A DNA stretch of 64,000 nt, taken from contig NZ_JBDJAW010000017.1 in assembly GCF_039649665.1 (NCBI RefSeq), positions 62,001-126,000 on the forward strand, in the 5' to 3' direction. This DNA is from Microbispora sp. ZYX-F-249. Its GTDB lineage: Bacteria; Actinomycetota; Actinomycetes; Streptosporangiales; Streptosporangiaceae. The notes beneath the pieces are model-generated. The model searched no databases and was not told the DNA's origin. It saw only the letters and a list, made by a program, of their open reading frames with translations. The position numbers were made by a program, and so were the translations under genes. The first letter of the stretch is position 1; each line of letters starts with the position of its first letter. Shown one piece after another: positions 44,998-52,245 of this stretch.

Positions 44998-45678
44998 TCA
45001 GAACCGGTCCACGATGCCGCGCCAGCGCCTGACCCGGTCCGGGTCGACCGGCTCCCGCCACGAGCCCCGTACGGCGGTGCCCACGTGGAAGGCCCGGACG
45101 CCGTAGTCGAGCAGCACCGGGACGTGCTCCTCGCGCAGGCCGCCGCCCGCGAGCATCAGCGAGGCGTCGCCCGCCTCGGCCCGCGCGCGTAACACCCCCA
45201 GGCCGCTGCCGACGCCCTCGGGCGAACCGGACGTGAGGACGGTCGCCAGGTTCGGCAGCAGCCGTACGGCACGCCAGGCGGCCCGCACGTCGGCGGCGTG
45301 GTCCACGGCGCGGTGGAAGGTCCAGGGCAGCGGCGAGACCGCGTGGATCAGCGCGTCCGTCGCGTCCCGGTCGACCGACCCGTCCTCGGACAGGAACCCG
45401 AAGACGAAGCCCGCCGCGCCGGCCTCGGCGAGCTCCTTGACGTGGCCGCGCAGCCGGTCGAGCTCGTCCGGAGTCACGGTGAACCCGGCGTTGCAGCGGA
45501 GCATGACCATCTGCGGCAGCCCGCACTCGCGCGCGATCGCCGCGACGAGGTCCGCCGAGGGGGTGAGCCCGCCCGCGTCCATGTCGGACACGATTTCCAG
45601 GCGGTCCGCCCCGCCCTCCTCGGCGGCCACGGCGTCACGCAGGTCGAGCGCGATCACTTCAAGGAGGGATCCCGTCAT
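44998..45678 (-). CDS. cutC: CutC family protein
   Basis: A 226-residue TIM-barrel protein of the CutC family, once tied to copper handling though the real role is open. The signature segments are EVIALDLRDAVAAEEGGADR, GGLTPSADLVAAIA, VMLRCNAGFTVTPDEL, FVFGFLSEDGSVD, WTFHRAVDH and VLTSGSPEGVGSGL. ATG 45678 has no ribosome site but TACTGT lies 7 nt upstream (minus strand), so it is probably leaderless. It converges on the fused oxidoreductase gene with a 6-nt gap. Confidence 0.9.
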   Translation of the reverse strand: MTGSLLEVIALDLRDAVAAEEGGADRLEIVSDMDAGGLTPSADLVAAIARECGLPQMVMLRCNAGFTVTPDELDRLRGHVKELAEAGAAGFVFGFLSEDGSVDRDATDALIHAVSPLPWTFHRAVDHAADVRAAWRAVRLLPNLATVLTSGSPEGVGSGLGVLRARAEAGDASLMLAGGGLREEHVPVLLDYGVRAFHVGTAVRGSWREPVDPDRVRRWRGIVDRF

Positions 45679-45685
45679 GAAGTGA

Positions 45686-45691
45686 ACAGTA
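45686..45691 (-). promoter_or_regulatory. -10 box (TACTGT) of leaderless cutC
   Basis: On the minus strand TACTGT ends 7 nt before ATG 45678 with no ribosome site between. Confidence 0.45.
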
Positions 45692-45729
45692 TCCGGTCCC
45701 TTTGCGGCGCCTCACGGCATCCGCCCTGT

Positions 45730-46416
45730 TCAGCACTCGATCAACTCGTTGTGGGCAGTGATGTCAAGAACTCTCCGGGCTTGTGCGGCATGTCCCTCAC
45801 GGGGGGCCGGCACCACCGGCACCGCCGGCGTGCGGGAGTGGGACGACTCCGCCGGGAGCGTTCCGGGGGCGTCCCGCTCGAACAGCGCGCCTGAGGCGCG
45901 GTGCGGCAGGTCGACGGTGCGGACGTGCCGGAAGCCCGCCCTCCGGTAGTACGACTGCAGGCGGGCGTTGTCCTTGGCGCAGTCGAGCCGGAGGTAGGGC
46001 CGGCCGTGGACGGCGGCCCGCAGGGCGGCCCAGTCGAGCAGCGCCTCCCCCAGGCCCTGTCCCGAGTAGAGCCTGCTCACGGCGAGCTTGTGGACGTAGA
46101 GCGCGTCGCCGGGCCGGTCCGCGGGGGCCCAGAACTCCGGGTCGGCGTGGCCGTCCACGGCGATCGTGGCCGCCGGCACCCGGACGCCGGAGTCGTCTTC
46201 GGCGTCCTCACCGGCGTCCAGGACGTACATGACCCCCTCGCCGATGAGCGGTTCGATGCGCCCGGCCGGGAAGCCCCCGGCGGGCCACTGTCGCACGCCG
46301 AGGCCGTTCAGCCACCCGGCGGTGCGCGCCAGCAGGGTGAGGACGCCCTGCAGATCGGCGGGGGCGGCGCGACGCAGCGTGAGTTCCGTAACAAGATCCA
46401 GGGTGTTCGCGGGCAT
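45730..46416 (-). CDS. GNAT family N-acetyltransferase
   Basis: A 228-residue acetyltransferase: N-terminal LTLRRAAPADLQGVLTLLAR, a strand LYVHKLAVSR leading to the acetyl-CoA turn YSGQGLGEALLDWAA, and LRLDCAKDNARLQSYYRRAGF, the usual GNAT ending. About 45 further C-terminal residues (PAESSHSRTPAVPVV onward) are extra and look unstructured. ATG 46416 has AAGGA at a good distance. The substrate is unknown. The 216 bp upstream hold no gene. Confidence 0.85.
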   Translation of the reverse strand: MPANTLDLVTELTLRRAAPADLQGVLTLLARTAGWLNGLGVRQWPAGGFPAGRIEPLIGEGVMYVLDAGEDAEDDSGVRVPAATIAVDGHADPEFWAPADRPGDALYVHKLAVSRLYSGQGLGEALLDWAALRAAVHGRPYLRLDCAKDNARLQSYYRRAGFRHVRTVDLPHRASGALFERDAPGTLPAESSHSRTPAVPVVPAPREGHAAQARRVLDITAHNELIEC

Positions 46417-46632
46417 GCCTGATTCCTTTCGTGCCGACGGCGGCGATTCGATCACTGTGAGTGACGGCGGGATGCCGTACAGCGTCCGTCCGGAGACGGC
46501 GGGCCGCGTCAGGGCGCGCGGGTCCGGCGCGGTCCCCTGCCGGGGTCAGGACGGGAATCGCGGGAACGGCCCCCCGGAGGAGGGCCCGGCGGCCTGGGAC
46601 ACCCGCTCAGCCGAGGGGGCGTCCGGGCCTCG

Positions 46633-47385
46633 TCAATGACGTTCCAGCTCGTATCGGATCAGATGCTTGTCTGCGGGCAGCACGGACACGGCGACGCGTA
46701 CGGGCGTGTCGTCGGCGTCGTAGCCGACCCGGGTGTGGACGACGACCGGTGTGCCGGGCTCCAGCTGGAGCCGTGACGACTCGTCCGAGGTCGGCATGCG
46801 CGCCGAGAGGTCGTCGATCACGCGGACCTGGAGGTGTCCCAGCTCCTCCAGCACCCGGTTGGCCCCGCGCGTGATGTCGCCGGGCCGGGCGATCTCGGAG
46901 TCCCCCACGATCTCCAGGGGGAAGTAGGAGTCCAGCGTGTTGTACGGCTGGCCGTCCACGAAGCGCAGCCGCCGGCGCACGACGGCCAGGGCGCCGTCGG
47001 CGAGGGCGAGGCGGGTGGCCACGTCCTCGGGCGGCTCGACGATCGAGACCTCGATCCTCTGGTCCGCCGTACGGCCCTCGGAGCGGACCGCGTGGACGAA
47101 CGTGTCGAACCGCGGCTCCTCCTGGTCGTACGGGAGGAACTCGTCCTGGGGGCGCATGAGGAGGGGGCGGCGCTCGCGTACGAACGTTCCACGCCGGCGC
47201 ATCCGCAGGATGAGACCCTCGTTCTCCAGCTCGCCCAGTGCCAGCCGTACGGTGTTGCGGCTGACGCCGTGCGCCTCCATGAGGTCGGCCTCGGTCGGGA
47301 TCTGGTCGCCCGGCGCGAGTTCGCCCGCGTAGATGGCCCTGCGCACCTCAGCGGCCACCTGCTGGTAGAGCGACGATCGTGCCAT
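46633..47385 (-). CDS. GntR family regulator with UTRA effector domain (HutC type)
   Basis: A 250-residue repressor: N-terminal GntR wHTH (LYQQVAAEVRRAIYAGELAP, HGVSRNTVRLALGELENEGL, RRRGTFVRER) and a C-terminal UTRA small-molecule domain (LALADGALAVVRRRLRFVDG, YNTLDSYFPLEIV, RLQLEPGTPVVVHTRVGYD). GAGGAAAG precedes ATG 47385. Its own promoter carries an operator that recurs over the divergent promoter at 47452-47497, so it probably represses both itself and the short gene at 47521. The ligand is unknown; no sugar or histidine genes are adjacent. Confidence 0.9.
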   Translation of the reverse strand: MARSSLYQQVAAEVRRAIYAGELAPGDQIPTEADLMEAHGVSRNTVRLALGELENEGLILRMRRRGTFVRERRPLLMRPQDEFLPYDQEEPRFDTFVHAVRSEGRTADQRIEVSIVEPPEDVATRLALADGALAVVRRRLRFVDGQPYNTLDSYFPLEIVGDSEIARPGDITRGANRVLEELGHLQVRVIDDLSARMPTSDESSRLQLEPGTPVVVHTRVGYDADDTPVRVAVSVLPADKHLIRYELERH

Positions 47386-47403
47386 CTTTCCTCAATCCAC
47401 CCT

Positions 47404-47417
47404 TTTGTTCCAACAAA
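47404..47417 (-). promoter_or_regulatory. Palindromic operator in the GntR-UTRA promoter
   Basis: TTTGTT-CC-AACAAA is a perfect inverted repeat directly after a minus-strand -10-like TAGATT (47416-47421 region). Read on the minus strand it contains GTTGGAACAAA, which matches GTTGGTACAAA at 47488-47498 in 10 of 11 positions. Confidence 0.6.
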
Positions 47418-47451
47418 TCTAGAGGATCTCGGTCTACCGGGAAACAACCCC

Positions 47452-47515
47452 TTGACCTGAGCCCACCCAGCCGCGCATTATCCAAACGTTGGTACAAATC
47501 CATCCAATGGAGGTG
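47452..47515 (+). promoter_or_regulatory. Strong promoter, second UTRA-regulator operator and ribosome site
   Basis: TTGACC (47452-47457), 18 nt, CATTAT (47476-47481) is the most consensus-like promoter in the window. The operator GTTGGTACAAA (47488-47498) lies at the predicted +1, and GGAGGTG (47509-47515) is 5 nt before GTG 47521. Confidence 0.65.
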
Positions 47516-47520
47516 GGCCC

Positions 47521-47751
47521 GTGAGGGCGGCCCGTGCGAGAACGCCGAACTCGCTCTGCCGCGACCCCGAGCCCGGACCTGCCAGAGACCAGACCTATCA
47601 GAGCGACGGGAACGACATGTCAGAGCTGTCGGTATCCACCGGCATGACCGCCTTGCGCGGAAATGGCGTGACGTGCCCGAACGCGCGGTACCACCGCACC
47701 CCCGAGCGGCCGGACGAGGACGGCCGCTCCCCACGGACTCCGTGCGAATGA
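47521..47751 (+). CDS. Short protein of unknown function under GntR-UTRA control
   Basis: A 76-residue product from GTG 47521, polar and rich in Arg, Pro and Asp, with three Cys; no membrane segment, signal or known motif. Codon third positions are about 80 percent G or C, a little below the neighbours. What supports it is its context: a consensus promoter, an operator shared with the adjacent regulator, a good ribosome site and two strong hairpins after it. An inner ATG (47617, MSELSVSTGMTALRGNG) could give a 44-residue version. It may instead be the remnant of a deleted target gene, or a leader peptide. Confidence 0.4.
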   Translation: MRAARARTPNSLCRDPEPGPARDQTYQSDGNDMSELSVSTGMTALRGNGVTCPNARYHRTPERPDEDGRSPRTPCE

Positions 47752-47758
47752 ACGAGGT

Positions 47759-47786
47759 CTCGACCCCAACCCTCGCCGGGGTCGAG
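47759..47786. terminator. Hairpin after the short gene
   Basis: CTCGACCCC (47759-47767) pairs with GGGGTCGAG (47778-47786) around a 10-nt loop; a direct repeat GAGGTCTCG (47754 and 47784) overlaps it. Confidence 0.5.
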
Positions 47787-47804
47787 GTCTCGCGCCGGGG
47801 CGGA

Positions 47805-47843
47805 GCGCGTCCTGGCGGGTCCCCCACGCCCGCCAGGACGCGC
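47805..47843. terminator. 15-bp hairpin between short gene and TetR gene
   Basis: GCGCGTCCTGGCGGG (47805-47819) pairs perfectly with 47829-47843 around a 9-nt loop, 20 nt after the previous hairpin. Together they form a strong transcription barrier before the tetR promoter. Confidence 0.6.
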
Positions 47844-47890
47844 CACCGTTAGATGGTGCGATGGCGTGCCGACCTCGCCGGCAGCAATTT

Positions 47891-47928
47891 TGAACCGGGT
47901 TCATTTCTGAACCTGGTCCATGTATGCT
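47891..47928 (+). promoter_or_regulatory. Two TetR-type operators and -10 box
   Basis: TGAACC-G-GGTTCA (47891-47903) is a perfect palindrome and TGAACC-T-GGTCCA (47908-47920) a near copy 17 bp on. TATGCT (47923-47928) lies 6 nt before GTG 47935, so both sites cover the promoter of a probably leaderless tetR transcript. Confidence 0.65.
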
Positions 47929-47934
47929 CCCCAT

Positions 47935-48534
47935 GTGATCGCCGAAGAGAAACGAGCCCGGCGCAGAGCCCACATCGCGGACGCGGCGATGCGGCTGTTC
48001 GCCGAGCGGGGGTTCGACGCGGTGACCGTCAACGAGGTCGCCGAGGCGGCCGGGGTCGCTAAGGCGACCCTGTTCAACTACTTCCCGACCAAGGAATCCC
48101 TGGTCTTGCACGTGCTCGACGACGACCTCGCGCGGGTCGTCGCCGAGCGCGCGCCGGACCGCACGCCGCTGCGCGCACTGCGCGAGCACTATCGCGAAGC
48201 CGTCGCCGAGCCCGCGGACTCCCACGTCCCCGGGCTGCGCACCATGGTGCGGGTCATCCAGCAGAGCCCCGCGCTCATCGCCGGCGTCAGCCGCTTCCGC
48301 GGCGAGCAGGTGGCGGCCCTGGTCAAGGCCCTCATAGAGGCCGGCGAACCGGACGACATGCGCGTCCGGCTGATGGCCGCGCACATCGTCACCGCGGTCG
48401 GCACCGTCCAGGAGACGTTCTTCCAGCGCCTGACGGACGGCATGCCCCCGCCGGCGGCGGGCAGGCTCGTCGGCGGTGACCTCGATCTCGCGTTCGACCT
48501 GCTGGAGCGGGCCTTCGGCGGAGAGGAGAACTGA
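47935..48534 (+). CDS. TetR family transcriptional regulator
   Basis: A 199-residue TetR repressor: HTH in HIADAAMRLFAERGFDAVTV, VAEAAGVAKATLFNYFPTKE, then a helical ligand domain. GTG 47935 is chosen because it follows TATGCT by 6 nt with no ribosome site (leaderless); ATG 47920 would add five residues within the -10 region. Two palindromes over the promoter indicate autorepression. The stop overlaps the start of the TIM-barrel gene (TGATG), so the regulator and that enzyme are co-expressed and coupled, unlike the usual divergent layout. Confidence 0.9.
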   Translation: MIAEEKRARRRAHIADAAMRLFAERGFDAVTVNEVAEAAGVAKATLFNYFPTKESLVLHVLDDDLARVVAERAPDRTPLRALREHYREAVAEPADSHVPGLRTMVRVIQQSPALIAGVSRFRGEQVAALVKALIEAGEPDDMRVRLMAAHIVTAVGTVQETFFQRLTDGMPPPAAGRLVGGDLDLAFDLLERAFGGEEN

Positions 48535-49472
48535 TGCGCGTACGAGGAGTCACCTACGACACCGGCTTCCTGCCCGGCGACGCCAGCCGGCCGCAGTGGC
48601 ACCCGGAGGCGGTCGAGCGCGACATCCGGGTCATCGCCGGCGAGCTGCACTGCACCGCCGTGCGCATCACCGGCGGCACGCCCGAGCGGCTCTCGCTCGC
48701 CGCCGAACTGGCCGCCGAGGCGGGTCTCGAGGTGTGGTTCTCGCCCTTCCCCGTCGACCTGGGCGCTTCCGACATGCTCGCCCTGTACGCCGACTGCGCC
48801 CAGCGGGCCGAGGCCGTGCGGCGGGCCGGCGCCGAGGTCGTCTTCGTTCCCGGCTGCGAGACCAGTGCCTTCGGCCACGGGTTCCTGCCCGGGGCCACCT
48901 ACGAGGACCGGCTCGCCGCCATGACCGGCGCGGACCTGACCTGGTGGCAGGCGATCGCCCCGGTGATGGAGCGCTTCAACGCCTTCCTGGGCGAGGCGGC
49001 CGCGGTGTCCAGGAGGCACTTCGGCGGCCGGGTGACGTATGCCGCGGGCCCCTGGGAGTTCGTCGACTGGGCCCCGTTCGATCTGGTCGGCGTGGACGCC
49101 TACCGCGCCGCGTACAACGCCGCCCACTTCACCGACGAGCTGCGCGGCCTCTTCAGCCACGGCAAGCCGGTGGCCGTGACGGAGTTCGGCACCTGTCCCT
49201 ACGCGGGAGCCGGCGACCTCGGCGGCATGGCCTGGACGGTCCCCGCGGGCGCCGTCCGCGACGAGACCGAGCAGGTCCGCTATTTCACCGAGCTGACGGA
49301 CGCCTTCGAGGAGGCGGGCGTCGACGCCTCCTTCTGGTTCACCTTCGCCGGCTACAACCGCACGGGACGTGCCGCCCTCGGCTCCTACGGCGTCGTCGAG
49401 ATGCTGGACCCGACCACCTGGAAGCCCAGAGAGGTCTTCCACACGATGGCCGCCCGCTACGCGAACCCCTAG
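48534..49472 (+). CDS. TIM-barrel protein, glycoside-hydrolase clan A-like
   Basis: A 312-residue single-domain protein without signal peptide. It has the look of a (beta/alpha)8 glycosidase: VRGVTYDTGFLPGD at the first strand, VRITGGTPERLSLAAELAAE, LEVWFSPFPVDL, VTYAAGPWEFVDWAPFDLVG around strand 4-6, and PVAVTEFGTCPYAGAGDLGG with a glutamate at the strand-7 nucleophile position. Homologues are often labelled hypothetical or abortive-infection-like. Substrate unknown. It is translationally coupled to an autoregulated TetR gene, which suggests a ligand-induced intracellular enzyme. Confidence 0.65.
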   Translation: MRVRGVTYDTGFLPGDASRPQWHPEAVERDIRVIAGELHCTAVRITGGTPERLSLAAELAAEAGLEVWFSPFPVDLGASDMLALYADCAQRAEAVRRAGAEVVFVPGCETSAFGHGFLPGATYEDRLAAMTGADLTWWQAIAPVMERFNAFLGEAAAVSRRHFGGRVTYAAGPWEFVDWAPFDLVGVDAYRAAYNAAHFTDELRGLFSHGKPVAVTEFGTCPYAGAGDLGGMAWTVPAGAVRDETEQVRYFTELTDAFEEAGVDASFWFTFAGYNRTGRAALGSYGVVEMLDPTTWKPREVFHTMAARYANP

Positions 49473-49544
49473 CTCAGGGGAATGCATCGCCTCCGGCCCT
49501 CCTTGAGTCTCATGGGGAGTTCCGGCTGAGGAGGCGCCCGCGCG

Positions 49545-50078
49545 ATGAGCATCCCTGTGTCCCGGAGGGTCGGCCATGACGGCGCCAGGAGGATTCCGGC
49601 CGTCAATGCCCAGCACTTCAGGAACGTCCTCGGCAGGTACGCCACGGGCGTCGTGGCCGTCACCGCGATCGACACGCTGACCGGGGAACCGTGCGGCCTG
49701 GCCGTCAACTCCTTCACGTCGGTGAGCCTCGACCCGCCGCTGGTGGCGTTCTGCGTCTCGGGCGACAGCACGAGCTGGCCGCGGCTGAGGGCCGCCGCGA
49801 GCGTGTGCGTCAACGTGCTCGCCGAACAGCAGCGGGAGGCGTGCGAGCGGCTCGCCGCCCCGGGCGGGGACAAGTTCGCGAATCTGTCGTGGGCCCTGTC
49901 CCCCGGCGGCGCCCCCGTCCTGGACGGCGCGCTCGCCTGGATCGACTGCGTCGTGGACGTGGAGCACCCCGCCGGCGACCACGTGATCGTCGTCGCCCGG
50001 GTCACCGGACTGGACCGGCACGACGACGGCGGCCCTCTGGTGTTCTTCCGGGGCGCGTACGGGGGGTTCCGCTCCTGA
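49545..50078 (+). CDS. Flavin reductase-like (FMN split-barrel) protein
   Basis: A 177-residue protein of the flavin-reductase domain family: QHFRNVLGRYATGVVAVTAI, CGLAVNSFTSVSLDPPLVAF and VCVNVLAEQQREACERLA, then HPAGDHVIVVARVTGL. Such proteins supply reduced FMN or FAD to two-component monooxygenases. GAGGAGG is about 11 nt before ATG 49545, a little far, so a later start is possible. It precedes the SDR gene by 32 nt, but that gene has its own leaderless promoter. No monooxygenase partner is in the window except possibly the diiron protein far away. Confidence 0.85.
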   Translation: MSIPVSRRVGHDGARRIPAVNAQHFRNVLGRYATGVVAVTAIDTLTGEPCGLAVNSFTSVSLDPPLVAFCVSGDSTSWPRLRAAASVCVNVLAEQQREACERLAAPGGDKFANLSWALSPGGAPVLDGALAWIDCVVDVEHPAGDHVIVVARVTGLDRHDDGGPLVFFRGAYGGFRS

Positions 50079-50085
50079 CGCCGGA

Positions 50086-50104
50086 ACCGACCGGTCGGTA
50101 TGCT
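50086..50104 (+). promoter_or_regulatory. Perfect 14-bp palindrome adjoining the SDR -10 box
   Basis: ACCGACCGGTCGGT (50086-50099) is a perfect palindrome directly joined to TATGCT (50099-50104), which lies 6 nt before ATG 50111. The sequence type is typical of TetR operators; repression of a leaderless transcript is likely. Confidence 0.65.
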
Positions 50105-50110
50105 GCCCGC

Positions 50111-50872
50111 ATGACTCTGTTCTCGGTGGAAGGCAAGACGGTCGTCGTCACGGGCGGGTCCCGGGGCATCGGGAAGATGATCGCGCGGGGGTTCCTCGAC
50201 GCGGGCGCCACCGTCTACATCTCCTCACGGAAGAAGGACGAGCTGGAGGCCACGGCCGCCGAGCTGGGCTGCCACGCCGTACAGGCGGACCTGTCCACCC
50301 CCGACGGCGTCGAGGCGCTGGCGCATGCCGTGTCGGAGCGGGACAGCAGCCTCGACGTGCTCGTCAACAACGCGGGGGCGAGCTGGGGCGCGCCGCTGGA
50401 GGAGTACCCCGAGCACGCCTTCGACAAGCTCTGGGACATCAACGTCAAGGGCGTGTTCTTCCTCACCCGCCGCTTCCTGCCGCTGCTGCGCGCCGCCGCG
50501 TCGCCCGACGACCCGGCACGGGTGATCAACATCGGGTCGATCGACGGGCTCCGCGTGCCGTTCATGGAGAACTACGCGTACTCGGCGGCCAAGGCGGGCG
50601 TCCACATGCTCACCCGGCACCTGGCCCACCAGCTCGCCCGGGAGTCGATCACGGTCAACGCGATCGCGCCCGGGCCGTTCGAGTCGAAGATGATGGCCTT
50701 CGCGCTCGACGACCCCCAGATGCGCGGCGCGATCGAGAGCGGCGTTCCGCTCGGCCGGATCGGCAGGCCCGACGACATGGCGGGGGCGGCCATCTTCCTC
50801 GCCTCACGCGCCGGGTCGTACCTGACCGGTGCGGTGATCCCGGTGGACGGCGGGATCTCCACCCACGGGTAG
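50111..50872 (+). CDS. SDR family oxidoreductase (FabG/RhlG-like)
   Basis: A 253-residue short-chain dehydrogenase with the cofactor motif VVVTGGSRGIGKMIARGF, NNAG (LVNNAGASWGAPLEE), the catalytic serine in INIGSIDGLR, Tyr/Lys in YAYSAAKAGVHML and the C-terminal VPLGRIGRPDDMAGAAIFLA. ISSRKK after strand 2 suggests NADP preference. Likely a 3-oxoacyl or related ketone reductase. It has a leaderless promoter with a TetR-type palindrome, so it is induced separately from the flavin reductase upstream; a SLOG gene follows 9 nt later. Confidence 0.9.
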   Translation: MTLFSVEGKTVVVTGGSRGIGKMIARGFLDAGATVYISSRKKDELEATAAELGCHAVQADLSTPDGVEALAHAVSERDSSLDVLVNNAGASWGAPLEEYPEHAFDKLWDINVKGVFFLTRRFLPLLRAAASPDDPARVINIGSIDGLRVPFMENYAYSAAKAGVHMLTRHLAHQLARESITVNAIAPGPFESKMMAFALDDPQMRGAIESGVPLGRIGRPDDMAGAAIFLASRAGSYLTGAVIPVDGGISTHG

Positions 50873-50881
50873 GGGACGGGC

Positions 50882-51373
50882 ATGTGGCAGGTCGCGGTGT
50901 GCGGGCCGGGCGAGTGCACCTCGCAGGAGGCCGAGGCGGCCCGCGCCGTGGGCCGTCTGCTGGCCGAGCACGGCGCGGTCGTGCTGTGCGGCGGGTACGG
51001 CGGGGTGATGGCCGCCGCCGCGGCGGGCGCCCGGGAGGCCGGCGGCGTCGCGGTCGGCGTCCTGTCCGGGCGGGACCGGTCCGGGGCGAGCCCGGACCTC
51101 ACCGTGGCCCTGCCCACCGGCCTGGGCGAGGCCCGCAACGCGCTGATCGTGCGGGCCGCCGACGCGGTCGTCGTCGTGGGCGGCTCCTGGGGCACGCTGT
51201 CCGAGCTGGCCCTCGCCCAGCGGGGCGGCACGCCCGTGATCACCCTCGGCGGCTGGCGGGTCCTCGACGCCGGGGGCCGCCCGGTGCCCGGTCCGGTGGC
51301 CGCCGCCGATCCGGCCGAGGCCGTACGGCTGGCGCTGGCCGCCGCGGGACGGGCGGGCCCGCTCAGCCCTTGA
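50882..51373 (+). CDS. SLOG superfamily protein (TIGR00725-like)
   Basis: A 163-residue Rossmann-like protein related to LOG/lysine-decarboxylase-like nucleotide-binding proteins: QVAVCGPGECTSQEAEAARA, VLCGGYGGVMAAAAAGARE with the GGxGG loop, and VVVVGGSWGTLSELALAQR with the G-T-x-x-E motif. LOG enzymes cleave cytokinin nucleotides, but this shorter group has no known substrate. It follows the SDR gene after 9 nt in the same operon, and its end overlaps the convergent ATP-grasp gene by 11 nt. Confidence 0.82.
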   Translation: MWQVAVCGPGECTSQEAEAARAVGRLLAEHGAVVLCGGYGGVMAAAAAGAREAGGVAVGVLSGRDRSGASPDLTVALPTGLGEARNALIVRAADAVVVVGGSWGTLSELALAQRGGTPVITLGGWRVLDAGGRPVPGPVAAADPAEAVRLALAAAGRAGPLSP

Positions 51374-52199
51374 GCATCTCGGCGAGGGTCTCGGCGAACA
51401 GGTCCGGCGCGGCCAGCTCGTCCCGCAGGAACAGGTAGGGCTCGGTGAGCTCCAGCTCGATCAGGACCGGCTCGCCGTCCGGCATCCGCACCAGGTCCAC
51501 CCGGGCGTACAGCAGGTTGGGCGGCACCGCGGCCAGGACCCGCTCGGCGAGGGCGAACTGGTCGTCGTCCGGGTCGCGCAGGGTGGCGCGGTTCTCCCGG
51601 GTCTCCGCCACACCCGCGAGCATGGGGTGCCGCCGTACGGCGTGGCTGAACTGCCCGCCGAAGTACAGCAGCGACAGCTCCCCCTCCTGCTCGACGGACG
51701 GGACGTACGGCTGGACCATGACCGTGCGGCCCTCGGCGAGCAGCTTCGCCGCGTGACCGGCGGCGGCGTCCCGGTCCGCGGTGCGGACGGTGTCGCGGGC
51801 CCCCGCCGAGACGGCGGGCTTGACCACGTACTCGTCCCAGCCGGGCAGGTCCGCACCGGGGTCGCCGCCCCGGGTGGGCCAGTGGGTGGGAACGGTGGGC
51901 ACGCCGAGCGTAGGCAGATAGGTCTTGTCGGTGTTCCACTCGATCACCTGTGCCGGGTTGAACAGCCGCGTGACCGACTCCACCCGGTGGGCCCACGCGA
52001 CGAACTCGTCACGACGGTCGATGTAGTCCCATGGGGACCGCACCACCGCCGCGTCGAAGTCCGACCAGTCGACGCGGGGGTCGTGCCAGTTCACCGGCGA
52101 GCCCTCGATGCCGGCGCCGAGCCAGGCGGCGAGGGCGATCTCCCGCTCGTCGTCCAGCTCGGCCGCCGGGTGGTCAGTGGTGACGTAGGCGACCTTCAT
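51363..52199 (-). CDS. ATP-grasp family ligase
   Basis: A 278-residue enzyme with an ATP-grasp fold: N-terminal KVAYVTTDHPAAELDDEREI, the ATP-lid strand WDEYVVKPAVSAGARDT, VMVQPYVPSVEQEGELSLLY and the metal site DLVRMPDGEPVLIELELTEP. It resembles the RimK/DdlB-like group that includes O-ureido-D-serine cyclo-ligase, so it probably joins a carboxylate to an amine using ATP. Substrate unknown and no biosynthetic cluster surrounds it. ATG 52199 has GGGAG upstream. CCAAT-GCT-ATTGG (52228-52240) lies in the 46-nt gap after nagZ and may be an operator. Confidence 0.8.
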   Translation of the reverse strand: MKVAYVTTDHPAAELDDEREIALAAWLGAGIEGSPVNWHDPRVDWSDFDAAVVRSPWDYIDRRDEFVAWAHRVESVTRLFNPAQVIEWNTDKTYLPTLGVPTVPTHWPTRGGDPGADLPGWDEYVVKPAVSAGARDTVRTADRDAAAGHAAKLLAEGRTVMVQPYVPSVEQEGELSLLYFGGQFSHAVRRHPMLAGVAETRENRATLRDPDDDQFALAERVLAAVPPNLLYARVDLVRMPDGEPVLIELELTEPYLFLRDELAAPDLFAETLAEMLKG

Positions 52200-52245
52200 G
52201 ACGCTCCCATCCGCATGTCATCGGTGACCAATGCTATTGGGCACG

